From CAYSBE01 sp046309355 (GTDB taxonomy: Bacteria > Bacteroidota > Bacteroidia > UKL13-3): 35,079 nucleotides of DNA. Below, in pieces: positions 32,394 through 35,079 of this stretch; within the stretch, counting starts at the first letter, position 1, and every line of letters begins with the position of its first letter. The notes under the pieces were generated by a model, which was not told the origin of the DNA, did not search any database, and saw nothing but the letters and a program-made list of their open reading frames with translations. Position numbers and translations under genes: made by a program. The DNA lies in NCBI GenBank assembly GCA_046309355.1, contig JBKCPL010000020.1, positions 1-35,079 on the forward strand, written 5' to 3'.

Positions 32394-33062
32394 TTAAAAT
32401 TTGCGGTTAATACTTAAAAATAAACCAAGCGCACCTTTATCAGAAGGGGATATGTAGTCTACTACGATATCCTTATTGGATTGTGTAAAACCGATATACT
32501 TCATTTCGAGCTGGACATTGTATTTGGTTCCCGACCATTGATGGCCGAAATGCCAGGCAGGCATAAACGTTAAGTTTTGTGGCTGTTCATGCGCTTTTTT
32601 ACTTCTAAGTTCTATCCAGTTGTTTAAGCCCGTATAAAAAAAGTGAGGCTTACCTTTATAATTCCAGTAAGCATTAACGTCCAGCTGAGGGTAAAAACTA
32701 AATATGCCTTTCCAATGGTCAATCATCATGTTGGCAATCGGACTTACACTGACTCCCGGAATCATTCCTTTCTGCTTTAAAAGTTGTTGGGTAATTCCTA
32801 TGTCTGTTTGAAACACTCCGAATAAAAGGGCGGTGGTGTGGAGTGAAGCAAATGCCGTGGTTTTTTCTTTGAGTCCGTAGGCAGCGTGCACAGATGATAA
32901 AGGCATAAACAATGGTAAGCTACCCATGGTGATAAGCGGCCCGCCCAGATTAGCGCCTACTTGCAGTGAACCCTGCTCAATTGGTTTTACCACACGTGTG
33001 GTGTTGCATGCTGTTGCTAAAATAAGAATCAACATGCAAATAGGTATGATGTTCTTTTTCAT
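32394..33062 (-). CDS. Lipoprotein of unknown function
   Basis: A 222-residue protein with a lipoprotein signal (IPICMLILILATAC, C19). The body consists of repeated amphipathic strands (LQVGANLGGPLITMG, AYGLKEKTTAFASLHTT, YNVQLEMKYIGFTQ) ending in LGLFLSINRKF, so it may be a lipid-anchored small beta-barrel or beta-sandwich. I recognise no domain with known activity. It is the first gene of a two-gene leftward operon with the alpha/beta hydrolase (6-nt gap). Its start at 33062 is 76 nt from the divergent acs gene; the gap contains AATATTTG on the minus strand (one mismatch to TAnnTTTG), a weak candidate promoter. Confidence 0.8.
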   Translation of the reverse strand: MKKNIIPICMLILILATACNTTRVVKPIEQGSLQVGANLGGPLITMGSLPLFMPLSSVHAAYGLKEKTTAFASLHTTALLFGVFQTDIGITQQLLKQKGMIPGVSVSPIANMMIDHWKGIFSFYPQLDVNAYWNYKGKPHFFYTGLNNWIELRSKKAHEQPQNLTFMPAWHFGHQWSGTKYNVQLEMKYIGFTQSNKDIVVDYISPSDKGALGLFLSINRKF

Positions 33063-33138
33063 TTTGTGTAAGTCTATTCAATAATACATAATAAGGAGTT
33101 CACTACAAATATTATTTTCGTTTAACAATACACGATAT

Positions 33139-35076
33139 ATGACTTCTTATCAGATAAAATCCATCGAAGAATATATGCAGGCCAGGCAAAAAAGTTTGGA
33201 AAATCCGGAACTCTTTTGGGCCGAAATAGCCGAACACTTTTATTGGCAGAAAAAATGGGATAAGGTGCTTACATGGAATTTTACTGAGCCGCGCATACGC
33301 TGGTTTGAAGGGGCAAAACTAAACATTACCGAAAACTGCATCGATCGGCATTTACACACTAAAGGCAATCAGCCGGCTATAATCTGGGAGCCGAATAGTC
33401 CCGAAGAGGAGGCCCGAATAATTACCTACAACGAATTGCACAAAACTGTATGTACGGTGGCCCGTATGCTTACCCGATTGGGTGTAAAAAAAGGAGACAG
33501 GGTATGTATATATATGGGAATGATACCCGAATTGGCTTACGCTGTATTGGCATGCGCGCGAATCGGAGCCATTCATTCTGTTATATTCGGTGGGTTTTCG
33601 GCTCAGGCTATTTCCGACAGGCTGCACGATGCTTCAGCCGAATTTGTTATTACATGCGATGGCGCTTTCCGCGGAGCAAAAGATATTCCGCTGAAAGCAG
33701 TGATAGATGATGCACTTACAGGAAATAATCAAGTGAAGAACGTAATTGTTTTCAACCGCACACACGCTGCTGTTTCCATGCACAAAGGCCGCGATGTGTG
33801 GTGGGACGAAGAAATGCTGCTGGCTGAAGCTGAACTGCAAAATGGCGATGACTCGGTATTTGCGGCAACACCGGTAGATGCAGAAGACCCTCTGTTTATT
33901 TTGTACACTTCGGGCTCAACCGGAAAACCCAAAGGTGTAGTGCATACTACAGCCGGTTATATGATATGGACTAACTACACTTTTTTAAATGTATTTCAGT
34001 ACAAACCCGGACAAGTTCATTTTTGTACAGCCGATATCGGCTGGATTACCGGACACAGTTACCTTATTTACGGTCCGCTGAGCGCAGGGGCCACCACGCT
34101 GATGTTTGAAGGAATTCCCACCTACCCGGATGCCGGTCGGCTGTGGGATATAGTAGATAAACACCAGGTACATAGCTTATACACTGCACCCACAGCTATC
34201 AGAAGTCTGATGGGCTTTGGCCTCGATCCATTGAAGGGTAAAAAACTGGATTCGTTACAGGTATTAGGAACAGTAGGAGAACCCATCAATGAAGATGCCT
34301 GGCAGTGGTACTATAAACATATCGGACGCGAACGATGCCCGATTGTAGATACCTGGTGGCAAACCGAAACGGGTGGAATTCTAATCTCCAATCTGGCAGG
34401 TGTAACACCGCATAAGCCTGCACACGCCACATGTCCTTTGCCGGGCATTGATCCTGTGCTGGTAGATGAGAACGGAAACGAAATACAAGGCAATGCCGTA
34501 AGCGGCAACTTATGCATACGCAAGCCCTGGCCCGGTATGCTGCGCACTACATGGGGCGATCATGAACGTTGCCGGCAAACGTACTTTTCAACCTATCCAA
34601 ATTTGTATTTTACCGGAGACGGATGCCTGCGCGATGAAGCCGGAAATTACCGCATTACCGGACGCGTAGATGATGTGTTGAATGTAAGCGGTCACAGAAT
34701 AGGTACTGCCGAAATTGAAAATGCAATAAATAGCCACACGGGTGTAGTAGAAAGTGCTGTGGTGGGTTGTCCGCATGAGGTGAAAGGGCAAGGTATATAT
34801 GCATACGTAGTGGCCGAACATATACATGCCGGTGCGCAGGAAATGCGGTATGCAGTTATGCAAACAGTGTCACGTGTTATAGGTCCTATCGCACGTCCGG
34901 ATAACATTCAGTTCGTAAGTGCGTTGCCCAAAACACGTAGCGGAAAAATAATGCGCAGAATATTGCGGAAAATAGCTGAAGGAGAAACTTCTAATCTGGG
35001 AGATACGACCACACTGCTCGACCCGAGTGTAGTGGATGAAATTATACAAGGAAGGCTGGAAGATCTATCACGCTAG
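33139..35076 (+). CDS. acs: Acetyl-CoA synthetase (AMP-forming)
   Basis: A 645-residue adenylating enzyme that activates acetate to acetyl-AMP and then acetyl-CoA. Motifs are in order: the P-loop-like TSGSTGKPKG at 257-266, GWITGHSYLIYGPL, DTWWQTETGG and, at the C-terminus, TRSGKIMRRILRK with K603 as the catalytic lysine that is commonly acetylated to switch the enzyme off. The N-terminal ACAS domain begins YQIKSIEEYMQARQKSLENP. The stop codon at 35074-35076 lies 3 nt before the window edge, so the gene is complete. It is divergent from the lipoprotein operon. No acetyltransferase or deacetylase gene is visible nearby. Confidence 0.97.
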   Translation: MTSYQIKSIEEYMQARQKSLENPELFWAEIAEHFYWQKKWDKVLTWNFTEPRIRWFEGAKLNITENCIDRHLHTKGNQPAIIWEPNSPEEEARIITYNELHKTVCTVARMLTRLGVKKGDRVCIYMGMIPELAYAVLACARIGAIHSVIFGGFSAQAISDRLHDASAEFVITCDGAFRGAKDIPLKAVIDDALTGNNQVKNVIVFNRTHAAVSMHKGRDVWWDEEMLLAEAELQNGDDSVFAATPVDAEDPLFILYTSGSTGKPKGVVHTTAGYMIWTNYTFLNVFQYKPGQVHFCTADIGWITGHSYLIYGPLSAGATTLMFEGIPTYPDAGRLWDIVDKHQVHSLYTAPTAIRSLMGFGLDPLKGKKLDSLQVLGTVGEPINEDAWQWYYKHIGRERCPIVDTWWQTETGGILISNLAGVTPHKPAHATCPLPGIDPVLVDENGNEIQGNAVSGNLCIRKPWPGMLRTTWGDHERCRQTYFSTYPNLYFTGDGCLRDEAGNYRITGRVDDVLNVSGHRIGTAEIENAINSHTGVVESAVVGCPHEVKGQGIYAYVVAEHIHAGAQEMRYAVMQTVSRVIGPIARPDNIQFVSALPKTRSGKIMRRILRKIAEGETSNLGDTTTLLDPSVVDEIIQGRLEDLSR

Positions 35077-35079
35077 CCA

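Noticed and set aside
1..35079. tRNA, rRNA, insertion sequences, prophage and second CRISPR array
   Set aside because: I saw no clover-leaf sequence, transposase frame, terminal inverted repeats or further repeat units; the two CRISPR repeats are the only direct repeats noticed.

Overview
The window looks like chromosomal DNA from a member of the Bacteroidota, probably a free-living or environmental gliding-type lineage (Chitinophagia/Sphingobacteriia-like is my guess, not proven). The reasons are three proteins with C-terminal type IX secretion (T9SS) sorting domains, several SusD-era style lipoproteins with short lipoboxes, few Shine-Dalgarno sequences, promoter-like TAnnTTTG elements typical of this phylum, a type II-C-like CRISPR repeat of 46 nt, and a moderate GC content (roughly 43-45 % by eye in coding regions). 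The window is gene-dense and no gap between genes exceeds 300 bases except the CRISPR end at the left edge.

Layout. 1-2000: the end of a CRISPR array (two identical 46-nt repeats), a terminator, a small ribbon-helix-helix gene and a convergent cas1-cas2 pair; no cas9 is found upstream of cas1, where type II-C loci normally carry it. 2000-5000: a lipoprotein, then a two-gene operon of a dihydroorotase-like protein lacking its metal-binding HxH motif and an acidic unknown protein. 5000-8800: a metallo-beta-lactamase-fold hydrolase and a large secreted zinc metalloprotease. 8900-13600: parE-parC, the two subunits of topoisomerase IV. 13600-17000: an accessory-looking leftward run: an AT-rich SET-domain gene, a T9SS cargo protein, an unlisted 53-residue cysteine-rich microprotein overlapping miaA by ATGA, miaA itself, and a protein resembling the GNAT-like C-terminal domains seen in some phage endonucleases. 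17200-23700: a secreted M43 metalloprotease, topA, another T9SS protein and a SirB1/transglutaminase-like protein. 23700-25600: fur and purA in one leftward unit. 25700-35079: clpB, a small outer-membrane-type protein, a THUMP-domain RNA methyltransferase, purD, two lipoproteins (one an alpha/beta hydrolase) and acetyl-CoA synthetase.

Functionally most of the window is housekeeping: DNA topology (ParE, ParC, TopA), purine synthesis (PurA, PurD), protein quality control (ClpB), RNA modification (MiaA, THUMP methyltransferase) and acetate activation (Acs). The parts most worth a second look are the cas9-less adaptation module whose repeats appear to carry an internal Bacteroidota promoter, the cysteine-rich microprotein coupled to miaA, the AT-rich SET gene, and the metal-site-degenerate dihydroorotase homologue.
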